64,000 bases of DNA from Acidobacteriota bacterium (GCA_016929335.1 JAFGIY010000064.1:1-64000), one strand, 5' to 3'; positions 1 through 8,819 are shown, counted from the stretch's first letter. The notes: generated from the sequence alone by a model not told the origin. Made by a program: numbers and translations.

Positions 1-165
1 ACGATTAAGGCATAAGCCAGCGCCAGGCATCAAGCACAAATTGGACGGCAAGGGCAAAGTTTGCAAAAATTCTAAATTCTATTGTCCCAACCTGGGGTAA
101 AATTACACACAGCGCCGGAATGAACGGCCTAACGGGAACCTGGAAGGTTACATAACCTGAAATTA

Positions 166-639
166 TCAGAAATTTTTTCTTGTCTTCGGCGGAATGTGGA
201 GTGGTTCATTAGGATCATAGTGGAAACGCTGGGATTTCGTTTGGGCAGGTGCTGGGCGAAGTTTTAGAGCCGCTATCCTCCTTTGGATTTCGGCTGGTGG
301 CGTTATTATTTCGGAATTATTGGATATTTCTTCTTCTGTTACTGCTGTTTGGCTCAATTTTGTCATCTTAGTAACTGGCGGCAAATGACACTTTCGTGGT
401 TGTGGCTTACTCCGAGACCGCCTGTGCAGGAATCGATGCACTGTACTCACCGACGCAGAAATTTTGCATCGCTCAGCCAATATCTGAGCGATTTCCCGAT
501 ACGTCCGGCCTCGCCGATGGAGTTCGTCTATTAGTTCTCGAAAAGGATCCAGGCATGAGCGAGGCTCAGGCTCAGGCAAACTGTCCAGGATGTCCCTGAA
601 TTTGTTATCCACGGCTGCCTCGATAAGAATTAGCAGCAT
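166..639 (-). CDS. HTH DNA-binding protein of the mobile element (StbA/KfrA-like role inferred)
   Basis: A 157-residue basic protein. Its middle part, about residues 35-75, reads as a helix-turn-helix of the sigma-70 region 4/resolvase style, with the segments TYREIAQILAE and SVSTVHRFLHR. The C-terminal half is Pro/Lys/Thr-rich and probably disordered. I chose the ATG at 639 because AGGGG sits 4-5 bases upstream. A longer reading to 687 would run through a non-coding tandem repeat array. The gene lies just below six 11-bp direct repeats, which suggests that its product binds them for autoregulation or segregation. I do not recognise the exact family; the DNA-binding role is an inference from the helix-turn-helix pattern and the position. 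Confidence 0.6.
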   Translation of the reverse strand: MLLILIEAAVDNKFRDILDSLPEPEPRSCLDPFRELIDELHRRGRTYREIAQILAERCKISASVSTVHRFLHRRSRSKPQPRKCHLPPVTKMTKLSQTAVTEEEISNNSEIITPPAEIQRRIAALKLRPAPAQTKSQRFHYDPNEPLHIPPKTRKNF

Positions 640-649
640 TGGTCCCCTG

Positions 650-715
650 CGGAACAAAGACGAAACAAACGAGGAACAACCACGCAATAAACACGGAACA
701 AATGCGGAACATAAT
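650..715. repeat. Six tandem 11-bp iterons upstream of the HTH gene
   Basis: Six head-to-tail units start at 650, 661, 672, 683, 694 and 705, with consensus CGGAACAAA followed by two variable bases. Units 1 and 5 match the nine-base core exactly; the others differ at one to three positions. The period is 11 bases, so it is not coding and places each unit on nearly the same face of the helix. The array ends just upstream of the ribosome-binding site of the HTH gene, as expected of an operator, iteron or centromere array. Confidence 0.75.
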
Positions 716-740
716 CTTGCTCAGGCGGAGACTGGCAACT

Positions 741-757
741 CTAAGGCGAAGCCTTAG
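741..757. promoter_or_regulatory. Perfect 7-bp inverted repeat upstream of the iteron array
   Basis: CTAAGGC, three bases, GCCTTAG. There is no T-run directly after either side, so it is more likely a protein-binding site than an intrinsic terminator. It lies between the end of the 820-1149 gene and the iteron array, both read on the minus strand. Confidence 0.4.
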
Positions 758-819
758 GGATGGTGTCTTTTTATAAAATGATGGCGGCGACAAGATGAAA
801 TGCATTTTCGACGGGCTCC

Positions 820-1149
820 TTAGGCAAGATTTTCATCGATTTTCAAAACGGATATTTCGCGGATAAATGGATCGGTTCCAGCGAGAATTCTTTCCGGGCG
901 GGTTGGTTCTTCCAGCCTAGCTATTCCATTTGCAGCGATAGTGACCATTAGCGAGTCTAGATTGCTGCCTTTCACCAGGACATCGTGGGTTGAGAAGGTA
1001 AGGCGGATTTCGTCATTGCCCCCCTCTGCATATAAGAACTGGCTCCAGGGCAAAACATAGGTACGCTTCAACAGAACGACTTCCAAAGCAAGTGGGTGAT
1101 CCAATGTCGTGATAATACGAGTCTGGTCATAAGCTGAGACCGTGGTCAT
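820..1149 (-). CDS. Hypothetical protein coupled to the relaxase gene
   Basis: A 109-residue protein I do not recognise. It has no signal peptide or membrane segment and its residue pattern suggests a small, mostly beta, soluble domain. Its start overlaps the last 23 bases of the relaxase gene in another frame on the same strand, which suggests translational coupling and a role in mobilization or its control. No catalytic motif is visible. Confidence 0.55.
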   Translation of the reverse strand: MTTVSAYDQTRIITTLDHPLALEVVLLKRTYVLPWSQFLYAEGGNDEIRLTFSTHDVLVKGSNLDSLMVTIAANGIARLEEPTRPERILAGTDPFIREISVLKIDENLA

Positions 1150-3898
1150 GATCTATTTCCATCCTTGGTTCATTTTTTAAGGTTAATTGCTGAGTCTGTC
1201 TTCGAAGCATTAAGGAAATAGACTGGGCGGCGCGCATTGCCAGGGCGCGGGCGGCGGCCAGTCCTCGATGGATGCCTCGGGGCTGTTTAGGCATTGTCTT
1301 TCTTGCCAGTTCCGAAGCGGATCGTCTTGCCGCCGAGCAAGCCAGGGATTCTCGAAGTAATTCCTTGTCGCTGGTTATAATCTGCAGGCCTTTTCTTCCC
1401 CGGGAGGCGGCAACATAAAACAACTCCTTTTGCATTCCATCCGCCGCGATGATTACTGAATCAACCGTCTTGCCCTGACTGCGATGAGCTGTTACGGCGT
1501 AGCCATGTGTGAAATGCCTGAAATTTCGTGGCAGGATGCGGCCATCCTCAAGGTGGATTCGGCCTCCGGCATCCAGCCGGGAAACGGTGATAATTTCGCC
1601 ATTTGTGCAACGAAATCCACGTTTCCGGTAATTGGCAGTCAGCAGTAGCTTGTCGGCGGCCGCTATCTCGATGCTTTGGCGTTCAAGGACATCGAAGCTC
1701 TTTGCATGTTTTGCGGAAATTGTCTGCAGTTGCCGGGCTTCGCCGCGAATAGTCAGGTCATTCTTGTTGACCTGCATCACCTCAAAGGTTTCATTCTTGG
1801 CTATTCCCTTTACGGCGCGATGGAATCCCAACAATTGTCCCGGACGGTAATTCTGCATTTCGCTCTTTTGCGCTGTGGTCCAGTTCAGAGAAACATCCCG
1901 GCTGAAGTGAACGCATTCACCCAGTTCGCCGGCTTGTTTCCGGGCAGAGCGAATGGCTTCCGTAATTCGGTTGATCTCTTCATGAGTGGCGCAGACCACC
2001 AGAGAGCTTTGTCTGCCTATTTTGGGATTGACATAGGTTTTCGCAATTGCTTGTGGGCGATCCATGAAGCTTATTTCACGAACAGCTCCCATCTCATCCA
2101 GCTTTTCAAATCCCCTGGCTGGATTATTCCTTAATTGCTGCATTGCCTCGCGGTAATCGGCGACAGTCTGGCGTTTAACCTGGTTCAGTGCCGTGGTTTT
2201 AAGCCTTGATTCCTTTTCGAGAATCCGCAAGGCATCACAGGCCTCAACGCTCCGAATCTGTTTTGTGTCTCCGCTGAATACTATTCGTGCGGATTGCTCT
2301 TCCGCCAGGTGAAGTACTTCCAACATCTGCCGCCCGGAAACCATGCCGGCTTCATCCAGGATCAGTATCTTCCCCTGCAGGCCATCCTGCACTTGCCGGT
2401 CCTGAAGCAGTCGCTCAATTGTGATTGCGTTAGTGAATCCCACCTTTTGCAGTTCTTCTACTGCGCTGACAGTGGGTGCGGCTGCAAGGATCTTTTGATC
2501 TGCTGCAATAAGGGATCGATGTAGTTCCTGAAGCGTGGCTGTTTTGCCGGTTCCGGCCGCACCGCTGATGTTCACTGCGAGGTCCTGGCTGTTGAGCACA
2601 AACTGAACAACATGTTTTTGCTCAAGATTCAGGCGATCGGAAATGCGGCATTCGCCGGCTCCACCCAGTCGATCGAATCCGCCAATTCCGCGATTAATGA
2701 AATCGATGATTTCGCGCTCTCTCTTCAAGCTTTCCGCGGTGGCGATCTCGGTCCCGTCTCGCAGAATTCTTCCGGATGACTCCTGCAGACTTAAACCGGC
2801 TTTCAGTGCGTCATGGCTGATTTGACCGCGGCCATGGCGGAGAGCTTCCGTCAGTATTTCATGATCACGACAAACGGAAACTCTCTCAAAGATGTGTTCT
2901 TGGGCATAGAAAAGAGACGGATAGGGAGATTTCTCGGCAGTTATATCTCTCCCCACTGTGGGACGCAGTTCAGCAAGCAACCGCTTTTCTTCCGGTTCCA
3001 GACGGTTTCTTTGCTGAGCTCGCAGTTCATCGCTTGAAATTGAGATGAGCTTGTCTGCCCGAGTCTCTCGAACAAGCACGGCTACTTCATTATCGGTAGG
3101 GTTGCGGCCGGTAGCAGCAATGAATCGGTTAATGGCTTCGTCACGCTGCTTGCTTCTCCGGCTGTACTTATTTATAAGCGCTTCCGGAACGCCCCGGATC
3201 TCGAATCCGCAATCCAGGCCTTTGCCGCCACGTCGATTCTCTATTTCATAGCCAAGCTGCCGCATCCGGCAGGCAAGCGAATTGCGATACACCTCTGTCA
3301 GGTACGCTCGCCTTTCATAAATCCCGGAAGCCTGCAATGCCTTCCATCGGCCTTCCTGCCCGTCATAGGTCAGGTTTGAGGCAACGGCGTGCGTGTGAAG
3401 CTGCGGATCAAGTTCCCGGCTTGTATCATGATGATAGACGGCAATGACAAGATTGCCGGTTGTTCTGTCGCTTTGAGAGCCACCCAGCCGCACTCGGGTT
3501 GCGGCATGGGTCTCCAGTTCCTTAAGAGCATCATCAACGGCTTTTTGATGAGCCTGCAAAAGCCGCTTATCTCCTCCCAAGGTGGCCATGATAGAAACCG
3601 ACTTCGGGGCGGAGATCGTGAAGTCATAAAGATTCCGCCCCCGAGATTGTGTCTTTCCATCCAGGGAAGTTCGGTCGGCACTCTGCCGCTGACGAAGGAA
3701 CTCTCCCGTATCCGGATGACATGCCTGGCGAACGGATTCGAAATCCGCTGAATTCACTTCTCCGCTGAGTCCCAGCAATTCCGCTCCACGCCCATGCCAA
3801 CAGCCAATGACGTGCTCGTTTTCTGAATAATAATCGCTGTGCTCCAGGTGATTTGACGAATACCCTTTCCCATCAGACATTGCACGAATTGTGAGCAT
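1127..3898 (-). CDS. MobF-family conjugative relaxase-helicase (TrwC/TraI type)
   Basis: A 923-residue protein. The N-terminal relaxase domain has paired tyrosines at residues 23-24 (DYYSENE), the candidate nicking residues, and a metal-binding histidine cluster (HHDTSRELDPQLHTHAV) near residues 152-170. The C-terminal half is a superfamily 1 helicase with Walker A GAAGTGKT near residue 450, Walker B ILDEAGM and a late motif YAVTAHRSQGKT. Relaxases of this family nick oriT, stay covalently bound to the 5' end and unwind the transferred strand. It starts the run of minus-strand transfer genes and is intact, so the element is probably mobilizable. No coupling protein or type IV secretion gene is in this window; they may lie to the left. 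Confidence 0.93.
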   Translation of the reverse strand: MLTIRAMSDGKGYSSNHLEHSDYYSENEHVIGCWHGRGAELLGLSGEVNSADFESVRQACHPDTGEFLRQRQSADRTSLDGKTQSRGRNLYDFTISAPKSVSIMATLGGDKRLLQAHQKAVDDALKELETHAATRVRLGGSQSDRTTGNLVIAVYHHDTSRELDPQLHTHAVASNLTYDGQEGRWKALQASGIYERRAYLTEVYRNSLACRMRQLGYEIENRRGGKGLDCGFEIRGVPEALINKYSRRSKQRDEAINRFIAATGRNPTDNEVAVLVRETRADKLISISSDELRAQQRNRLEPEEKRLLAELRPTVGRDITAEKSPYPSLFYAQEHIFERVSVCRDHEILTEALRHGRGQISHDALKAGLSLQESSGRILRDGTEIATAESLKREREIIDFINRGIGGFDRLGGAGECRISDRLNLEQKHVVQFVLNSQDLAVNISGAAGTGKTATLQELHRSLIAADQKILAAAPTVSAVEELQKVGFTNAITIERLLQDRQVQDGLQGKILILDEAGMVSGRQMLEVLHLAEEQSARIVFSGDTKQIRSVEACDALRILEKESRLKTTALNQVKRQTVADYREAMQQLRNNPARGFEKLDEMGAVREISFMDRPQAIAKTYVNPKIGRQSSLVVCATHEEINRITEAIRSARKQAGELGECVHFSRDVSLNWTTAQKSEMQNYRPGQLLGFHRAVKGIAKNETFEVMQVNKNDLTIRGEARQLQTISAKHAKSFDVLERQSIEIAAADKLLLTANYRKRGFRCTNGEIITVSRLDAGGRIHLEDGRILPRNFRHFTHGYAVTAHRSQGKTVDSVIIAADGMQKELFYVAASRGRKGLQIITSDKELLRESLACSAARRSASELARKTMPKQPRGIHRGLAAARALAMRAAQSISLMLRRQTQQLTLKNEPRMEIDHDHGLSL

Positions 3899-3907
3899 GA
3901 TTGTGCC

Positions 3908-4693
3908 CTATTTATGCTTTTCAGGAACTGGCGCAGGTGCAGGTGAATCTTTTTGATAAACATACAGCTTGCGCACTGGGGGATCTTCTATCCAATGCTG
4001 GAAAAGCATGCCAATGCCGATTCCCACCAAAAGCGCCAGACCGGAAAGTGCATACAAAGCCCAGCGATAATGCTGCCGAAAAGCACGTGATAATTCTTGA
4101 GTCGCATTTTTGGCTGCGGTTGTGGCGCTTGAAATAGATCCGCTTATCTTTTCAATTGCCTTGTTGGCATTCTCCGTCACTCCCGAATATGAAGTGGTTA
4201 GTTCCTTTGCAGTACTAACAAATTCATCTGCCGCGGATTTCATTTGTCCGCTGACAAGACAGAGAGCTTCTCCCGTTTGTGGGATTGTCGAACGAAGGAA
4301 CTCCTGTTTCAGGCTTTCATTGATCTTGGCAACAATAGCGGCGGGACTGATGTCCTCTGCGATTTTTTTGGGAATTCCCGTAAGATGCGTGCCCAATTTA
4401 TCCAGGTAGGTCTGATTGGCTTGTTGATGTTCCTGGAGTTTATGCAGCACAATCGTAAAAACCTGTTCATACTTACCGCGTTCGATAGCCATCTTGCCGG
4501 GCACCTCCACGGTGAGAAGCGTAAGAAACTGCATGGCCCGAAGAATGAGCAACATCTCATCGCTCTTCGGTAGCGATTGGCAGTGCCTCATTTCACGATA
4601 ATATGAAGCACGCACTTCAGGAGGCAGAGCATCGGCAATGCGATCAATAAGATCCGGTTCCATTTCATCACGGACTTCTTTGGTTTTAATCAT
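3908..4693 (-). CDS. Membrane-anchored coiled-coil protein of the transfer region
   Basis: A 261-residue protein I do not recognise. Residues 1-60 are charged, about 140-205 are rich in Ala/Ser/Thr/Glu with a heptad-like pattern, and one hydrophobic segment (about 214-232, WALYALSGLALLVGIGIG) is followed by a short Pro/Lys-rich tail. Its ATG overlaps the stop of the ParA-like gene by four bases, and the relaxase starts 10 bases after it, so the three are probably one transcript. The topology suggests a cytoplasmic coiled coil with a C-terminal membrane anchor. A mobilization accessory role is inferred from position only. Confidence 0.6.
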   Translation of the reverse strand: MIKTKEVRDEMEPDLIDRIADALPPEVRASYYREMRHCQSLPKSDEMLLILRAMQFLTLLTVEVPGKMAIERGKYEQVFTIVLHKLQEHQQANQTYLDKLGTHLTGIPKKIAEDISPAAIVAKINESLKQEFLRSTIPQTGEALCLVSGQMKSAADEFVSTAKELTTSYSGVTENANKAIEKISGSISSATTAAKNATQELSRAFRQHYRWALYALSGLALLVGIGIGMLFQHWIEDPPVRKLYVYQKDSPAPAPVPEKHK

Positions 4694-5460
4694 GGCAGCA
4701 GTAGCTCCTTTACTTTTTCGAATTCAGCGAACATCCGGCGGCGATAGCTTTGAGCACGCATTACAAGAGAAGCCTTCTGTAGTTCGGGAGCGTTTGTTTT
4801 TCTTGAGGCTATATCTCCCAGGGTCAGCCCGTGGTTTCGTGCGCCATTTTCAAGATCCGGAAGGCGGTAGTCCATCCGGATCACGGCAGGATCGAACGCC
4901 TGTTTGAATTGCAGAGCCTGTTCGCTTTCGTACCAATATGTGAATTCCGTGTATTCAGTGATGCTGTTTTCAACAACCAAGTACCTGACCCTGTTTTGAA
5001 GTCGAGATGCCCAGGCAAGAACGCTCTCGACGCTTGCAGGATCAGCCGTAACCACTCCGATCGCCGTAAAGGCGATACCGGATTCAGCGACATCCGGATA
5101 CATTCGGTCGAACCACTCATAAGTTATCTGACCGGCACCGGCTCCCATATCTGCGAGTATTACCGGGATGCCGTCTGAAAGATGATCTATGAATGCATCA
5201 AGCCCGGCAGGTGTGTTGATGTTTATCTTTGGAACGCGTCCGCCGAAAAAGTGAGTCAGAGACCCACGAGCCTTGTTCTCGATATCGAGATCCAGCAGTT
5301 TGACGGGAATTTGATTCTCATCGAACCACTCGGCAAGACTCGCCATGATGCAGGTCTTGCCTACTCCGCCCTTTCCGCCCATGGATAAAATGACACGCTT
5401 TTGTATGCTTGCGGAATTGACATGTGTTTGTCCAACACGTGATTCGCTCAACTCGCTCAT
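4690..5460 (-). CDS. ParA/MinD-family ATPase of the element (StbB/TraL-like)
   Basis: A 256-residue P-loop ATPase with the deviant Walker A motif GGKGGVGKT at about residues 28-36. It also has a switch-like LLDLDIENKARGS segment and a Walker B-like VILADMGAGAG. ParA/MinD proteins position DNA or protein cargo through ATP-dependent dimerisation. On conjugative elements similar ATPases (StbB, TraL) sit beside the relaxase operon and act in stability or transfer. The gene starts the tight cluster ATPase, membrane protein, relaxase. No ParB partner is evident; the HTH protein at 166-639 with its iterons is a candidate partner, by inference. Confidence 0.8.
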   Translation of the reverse strand: MSELSESRVGQTHVNSASIQKRVILSMGGKGGVGKTCIMASLAEWFDENQIPVKLLDLDIENKARGSLTHFFGGRVPKININTPAGLDAFIDHLSDGIPVILADMGAGAGQITYEWFDRMYPDVAESGIAFTAIGVVTADPASVESVLAWASRLQNRVRYLVVENSITEYTEFTYWYESEQALQFKQAFDPAVIRMDYRLPDLENGARNHGLTLGDIASRKTNAPELQKASLVMRAQSYRRRMFAEFEKVKELLLP

Positions 5461-5500
5461 GTTTTATGCCCCTTGTTTGTGATTAAAAGCGTGATGTCGG

Positions 5501-6616
5501 CTAGAGTTCGCCGTAGACGAAAGAAAGCTCTTCGAACAGTCTTTGCAGTGCTGGCATCTTCATGGCTTTCGCGAATAGACCTTTTAGGCTGTGCCATTCT
5601 TGCGAAGAAAGTCCCAGTGTGACGCCATCTTTATGACGGCGAAAATAAAATTTCAATGCACTGCCAGAGGTCTCCTGGTTGGTATATGCATAGAAATGGA
5701 GGCCACGCCACGGCTTGTCAGCCCTAAGATGCTCCAATACTGCAACAAATTCTCTGATTTCGGGATAGGGTCCCAGGGGATACATCAAATCTCTTTCTGC
5801 AATCTGCAACAAAATTGATACCTCGCCGTCACTGCCAACTGCAAAAGAGAGACGAAATCCTGCAGAACTTACAGATGGGATTTCTTCTACAATGTGTTGT
5901 GCCTGCCCCGCACCACGAACAGGCTGATGCTCCCGTATCCAATGACCGCGCGCAGCCAACCGTAAAAGCGTATCCATGAAAGGGAACAACATCTTGTTGA
6001 TAGAGACCAGATCCGGTAACTCTTCGTCCCGTATGGCAACATAGAATGCTCGCCCGGCATAGGTTGGTTTCCTGGAATTAGACGAGGTGCGTAAATGCTG
6101 GGCCCATTTATTAGCTACTCGGGGGACGATGTCTGGATCTAATTGTCGATTGTTAAAAAATGTGCTCTCATCCTCGAAACCAATATTTTCGAGATAGAAT
6201 CTGTCAAGCCCAACGCCACGCTCCACACGAAGTGATCGAATGGCAAGCAGCGCTTCGAGCAAGACGGCGAATGATTCTGAAGTGGGCATCTCAGGGTTTT
6301 CCGAAAGCTCCTCGCAAGCAACTTGAATGTATTGGGAAAGGAAAATCCATTCCGCTCGGGAGAGATCCCGTTTTTGATCCCACTTGCGTCGAATGTTCCA
6401 TAGTGACTCAGTAGATGAATGCTGAAGCTTAGCCGCTTCAAGCCGAAAGTCCAGGCGGTCATCCTTAGCCGATTCAAGCAGGATCTTGGCAACATCTGAG
6501 GTTGAGACGGATTCCCCGCGCCCGCTCGAAATCACCTGTTTGGATCGTTCCAAGAAATCTCGAAGAGCCTCTGAAACACGGATAGATAAAGTTTGCTGCT
6601 GTGGTTTGCGTGCCAT
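5501..6616 (-). CDS. Putative RHH-type regulator with large C-terminal domain
   Basis: A 371-residue protein. The ATG at 6616 gives the N-terminus MARKPQQQTLSIRVSEALRD, a basic stretch then a short beta strand and helix, which looks like a ribbon-helix-helix DNA-binding domain. The remaining ~300 residues are soluble and I do not recognise them. A GTG start at 6655 would add 13 residues that do not fit this pattern. A 12-bp palindrome lies in the promoter region about 56 bases upstream, consistent with autoregulation. It is 40 bases before the ParA-like gene on the same strand and may head the transfer operon. Confidence 0.55.
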   Translation of the reverse strand: MARKPQQQTLSIRVSEALRDFLERSKQVISSGRGESVSTSDVAKILLESAKDDRLDFRLEAAKLQHSSTESLWNIRRKWDQKRDLSRAEWIFLSQYIQVACEELSENPEMPTSESFAVLLEALLAIRSLRVERGVGLDRFYLENIGFEDESTFFNNRQLDPDIVPRVANKWAQHLRTSSNSRKPTYAGRAFYVAIRDEELPDLVSINKMLFPFMDTLLRLAARGHWIREHQPVRGAGQAQHIVEEIPSVSSAGFRLSFAVGSDGEVSILLQIAERDLMYPLGPYPEIREFVAVLEHLRADKPWRGLHFYAYTNQETSGSALKFYFRRHKDGVTLGLSSQEWHSLKGLFAKAMKMPALQRLFEELSFVYGEL

Positions 6617-6671
6617 GGGAAATATTATCGTCCCTAGATGAACAAATTGCAACACTATAAATGTATTGAAT

Positions 6672-6683
6672 TGTATCGATACA
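6672..6683. promoter_or_regulatory. Palindromic operator in divergent promoter region
   Basis: TGTATCGATACA is a perfect 12-bp palindrome inside a strongly AT-rich stretch (about 6645-6720) between the minus-strand regulator and the plus-strand alpA gene. Such stretches carry -10-like hexamers on both strands. It is the obvious candidate operator for the putative RHH regulator or AlpA. Confidence 0.45.
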
Positions 6684-6801
6684 TTTATTATACTATAGAA
6701 ATGTCATTTAGATTTTTATTCCTTATGTCCGTGCTAACCCAACCTCTTGTTTCTAATTGTTGCAACCGTAAGATGTTTATCTACAAGGAGATAATAGTAT
6801 A

Positions 6802-6981
6802 ATGCGATACATCCGATTTAGGGATTTGCGGCAACGGGTTCCCCTTTCAAGATCCACGATTTGGAGAATGATGCGCGAAAACCGATTCCCACAGAGCAAA
6901 CGGATTGGGAAGGTAGCTATGGCGTGGCTTGAGGATGAGATTGAGGATTGGATTAAGAAGCGCGCCGCTGGAAAGGAATGA
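6802..6981 (+). CDS. alpA: AlpA-family phage-type transcriptional regulator/excisionase
   Basis: A 59-residue protein in the MerR-like winged-helix fold of AlpA. It begins MRYIRFRDLRQRVPLSRSTI, continues WRMMRENRFPQSKRIG, and ends with the typical WLEDEIEDWIKKR helix. AlpA proteins bind DNA near integrase genes and either activate integrase or act as directionality factors. AAGGAG lies 11 bases before the ATG. It is transcribed away from the putative RHH regulator and towards the AlbA_2 gene, in the same element as the P4-type integrase at 9060-10331, which is the usual partner of AlpA. Confidence 0.85.
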   Translation: MRYIRFRDLRQRVPLSRSTIWRMMRENRFPQSKRIGKVAMAWLEDEIEDWIKKRAAGKE

Positions 6982-7264
6982 TATATATCAACCTCGGCAT
7001 AGCGGAATGAGAAATACTCCATTCCGCGTGACATGGAATGTGCGATGCAACCATTCCTCAAAAATTTATCAGCATTGTTCCCAAACTAGGAGCTTGTGAT
7101 GCAGCTTTTCTGCGGGATTAATTCGGATAAATCTGGTATGGATTATGGATCCAGGCTTAACATTTGTGTCTATATTCCTTTCGTTGCGGGAAGCAAGGCT
7201 TTAAAACAAATGATACACGGGAATCATTATAAAATCTGTCGCTTTCATTCCTTTGGAGATTGAA

Positions 7265-8719
7265 ATGAATGATGGCATGAAAATAAATGCCAAAAAACTC
7301 TCTGCATTATTGGCGAAGGGCGAGAATGAGATAATTGAATTCAAGCGCTCGACCGGCGAAATGAAAGAGGCTATGCAAACTCTCTGTGCATTTCTCAACA
7401 GCATCGGAGGAACGGTTCTTATTGGCGTAAAACCGGATGGAACGGTGGGAGGCCAGGATGTGTCTGATAGAACGTTTCGCGAAATTGCTCAGGCCACCGA
7501 CCGTTTCGAACCTCCTGCTCATGTATCTATTGATCAAATCAAAACTAGCAAAGGTCAAAATGTAATTGCTTTGGTGGTTGAAGGTGGACAAGAAATGCGT
7601 CCGTTCGCATATGAAGGTCGTGCTTATGAACGGATTAGCAGCACGACGCGTCGAATGCCGCAATCCAAGTATGAGCGGCTGCTGATTGAACGCGGTCATG
7701 CAAAGCGCCGTTGGGAAAATTTGATAGCCGAAGGAGTAAAACTAAATGATCTAGATCGAAAAGAGATCTTGAGAACTCGTGAATTAGCTATTCAGCAGAA
7801 CCGGATATCTCCGGATACAAGCCGTGATCCTGGAGAAATTCTCAACCGATTAGGCTTGCGCATAAATAACGGCATCACTCATGCCGCCCAAGTTCTTTAT
7901 GGAACACAATTTCTTCCCAATTATCCACAATGCCTTCTTAAAATGGGACGTTTTCGGGGAACGGAAATTACTGGAGAAATCGTGGACAATCGGCAGGAAC
8001 ACATGAGCGCTTTTGCCATGGTGCGAGAAGGCATGGAGTTTCTGAAACGCACGATGCCATTGGGTGCTCGATTCCCGGAAGGCGAAATATTCCGTGAGGA
8101 CCGCTTCCCGGTTCCTTTGGACGCCCTTAGAGAAATTCTCCTCAATGCTGTCATGCATCGTGATTATTCCCACTACTCCGGCAATGTCTCCATTGTCGTC
8201 TTTGATGATCGCATCGAAATACGGAGTTATGGTCGGCTTCCTACTGGAATCACAGTTGAACAACTTGCCGGGAGACATGAATCGAAGCCGGTAAATCCTT
8301 TGATTGCCGGAGCTTTTCATAGAACCGGTGCGGTTGAAGTTTGGGGCCGCGGAACCAATCGAGTCATTGCCATGTGCAAGAAGCATGGGACTGCCGTGCC
8401 GTCCTTCGAAGAACGCCAAGGTTTTTTAATCGTTACATTCAAAGCGCAATTGGTAGCCGCTACTGGCGTGGAAACTAGACAACCCAAAGGTCGAAAAGTG
8501 TCGGAGAAAACGTCGGAGAAAGTGTCGGAGAAAACGTCGGAGAAAATTTTAGCAACCCTAGCCGCCACTCCTGAAGCTACTATTGCAGAATTGACTACAA
8601 AGCTGGGAGTTACATCGCGAACAATTGAAAGGAATATACAAAAACTGATTGCGCATGGACGATTGAAACGAATTGGCCCAGATAAGGGCGGTCATTGGGC
8701 AGTAATAGAATTTTTATAA
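7265..8719 (+). CDS. AlbA_2 (Schlafen-like) DNA-binding/ATP-binding protein
   Basis: About 484 residues from the ATG at 7265, which has GGAG six bases upstream; a TTG four codons earlier is possible but lacks this spacing. The N-terminal AlbA_2 domain (about 10-130) carries ENEIIEFKRS and the LNSIGGTVLIGV segment. A central GHKL-like ATP-binding domain has ILLNAVMHRDYS and GRGTNRVI. A linker is built from the repeated unit VSEKTSEK, and a winged HTH (TIAELTTKLGVTSRTIERNIQKL) closes the protein. Such proteins are annotated as transcription regulators and are common cargo on mobile elements. A regulatory or defence role is possible but not shown here. Confidence 0.85.
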   Translation: MNDGMKINAKKLSALLAKGENEIIEFKRSTGEMKEAMQTLCAFLNSIGGTVLIGVKPDGTVGGQDVSDRTFREIAQATDRFEPPAHVSIDQIKTSKGQNVIALVVEGGQEMRPFAYEGRAYERISSTTRRMPQSKYERLLIERGHAKRRWENLIAEGVKLNDLDRKEILRTRELAIQQNRISPDTSRDPGEILNRLGLRINNGITHAAQVLYGTQFLPNYPQCLLKMGRFRGTEITGEIVDNRQEHMSAFAMVREGMEFLKRTMPLGARFPEGEIFREDRFPVPLDALREILLNAVMHRDYSHYSGNVSIVVFDDRIEIRSYGRLPTGITVEQLAGRHESKPVNPLIAGAFHRTGAVEVWGRGTNRVIAMCKKHGTAVPSFEERQGFLIVTFKAQLVAATGVETRQPKGRKVSEKTSEKVSEKTSEKILATLAATPEATIAELTTKLGVTSRTIERNIQKLIAHGRLKRIGPDKGGHWAVIEFL

Positions 8720-8732
8720 GTCGCAGGTAATT

Positions 8733-8809
8733 GCATCGGCGATGCGGAAATCAAGAAGAGTAATCGCAGCATTGAAACCGGACATTTCCGCATCGGTGAT
8801 GCGGAAATC
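8733..8809. repeat. Two copies of a 20-bp hairpin-forming repeat
   Basis: GCATCGGCGATGCGGAAATC at 8733-8752 recurs at 8790-8809 with one change (C to T in the loop). The second copy is extended into a perfect 10-bp inverted repeat, TTTCCGCATC (8785-8794), GGT, GATGCGGAAA (8798-8807). No T-run follows, so it is not a standard terminator. It lies just downstream of the AlbA_2 gene in the convergent space before the integrase stop. Confidence 0.6.
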
Positions 8810-8819
8810 TGGCCCCAAG

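Noticed and set aside
605-805. Minus-strand frame encoding a hydrophobic 66-residue peptide
   Set aside because: It overlaps the start of the HTH gene and runs through the 11-bp iterons, which are not in codon register; no ribosome-binding site.
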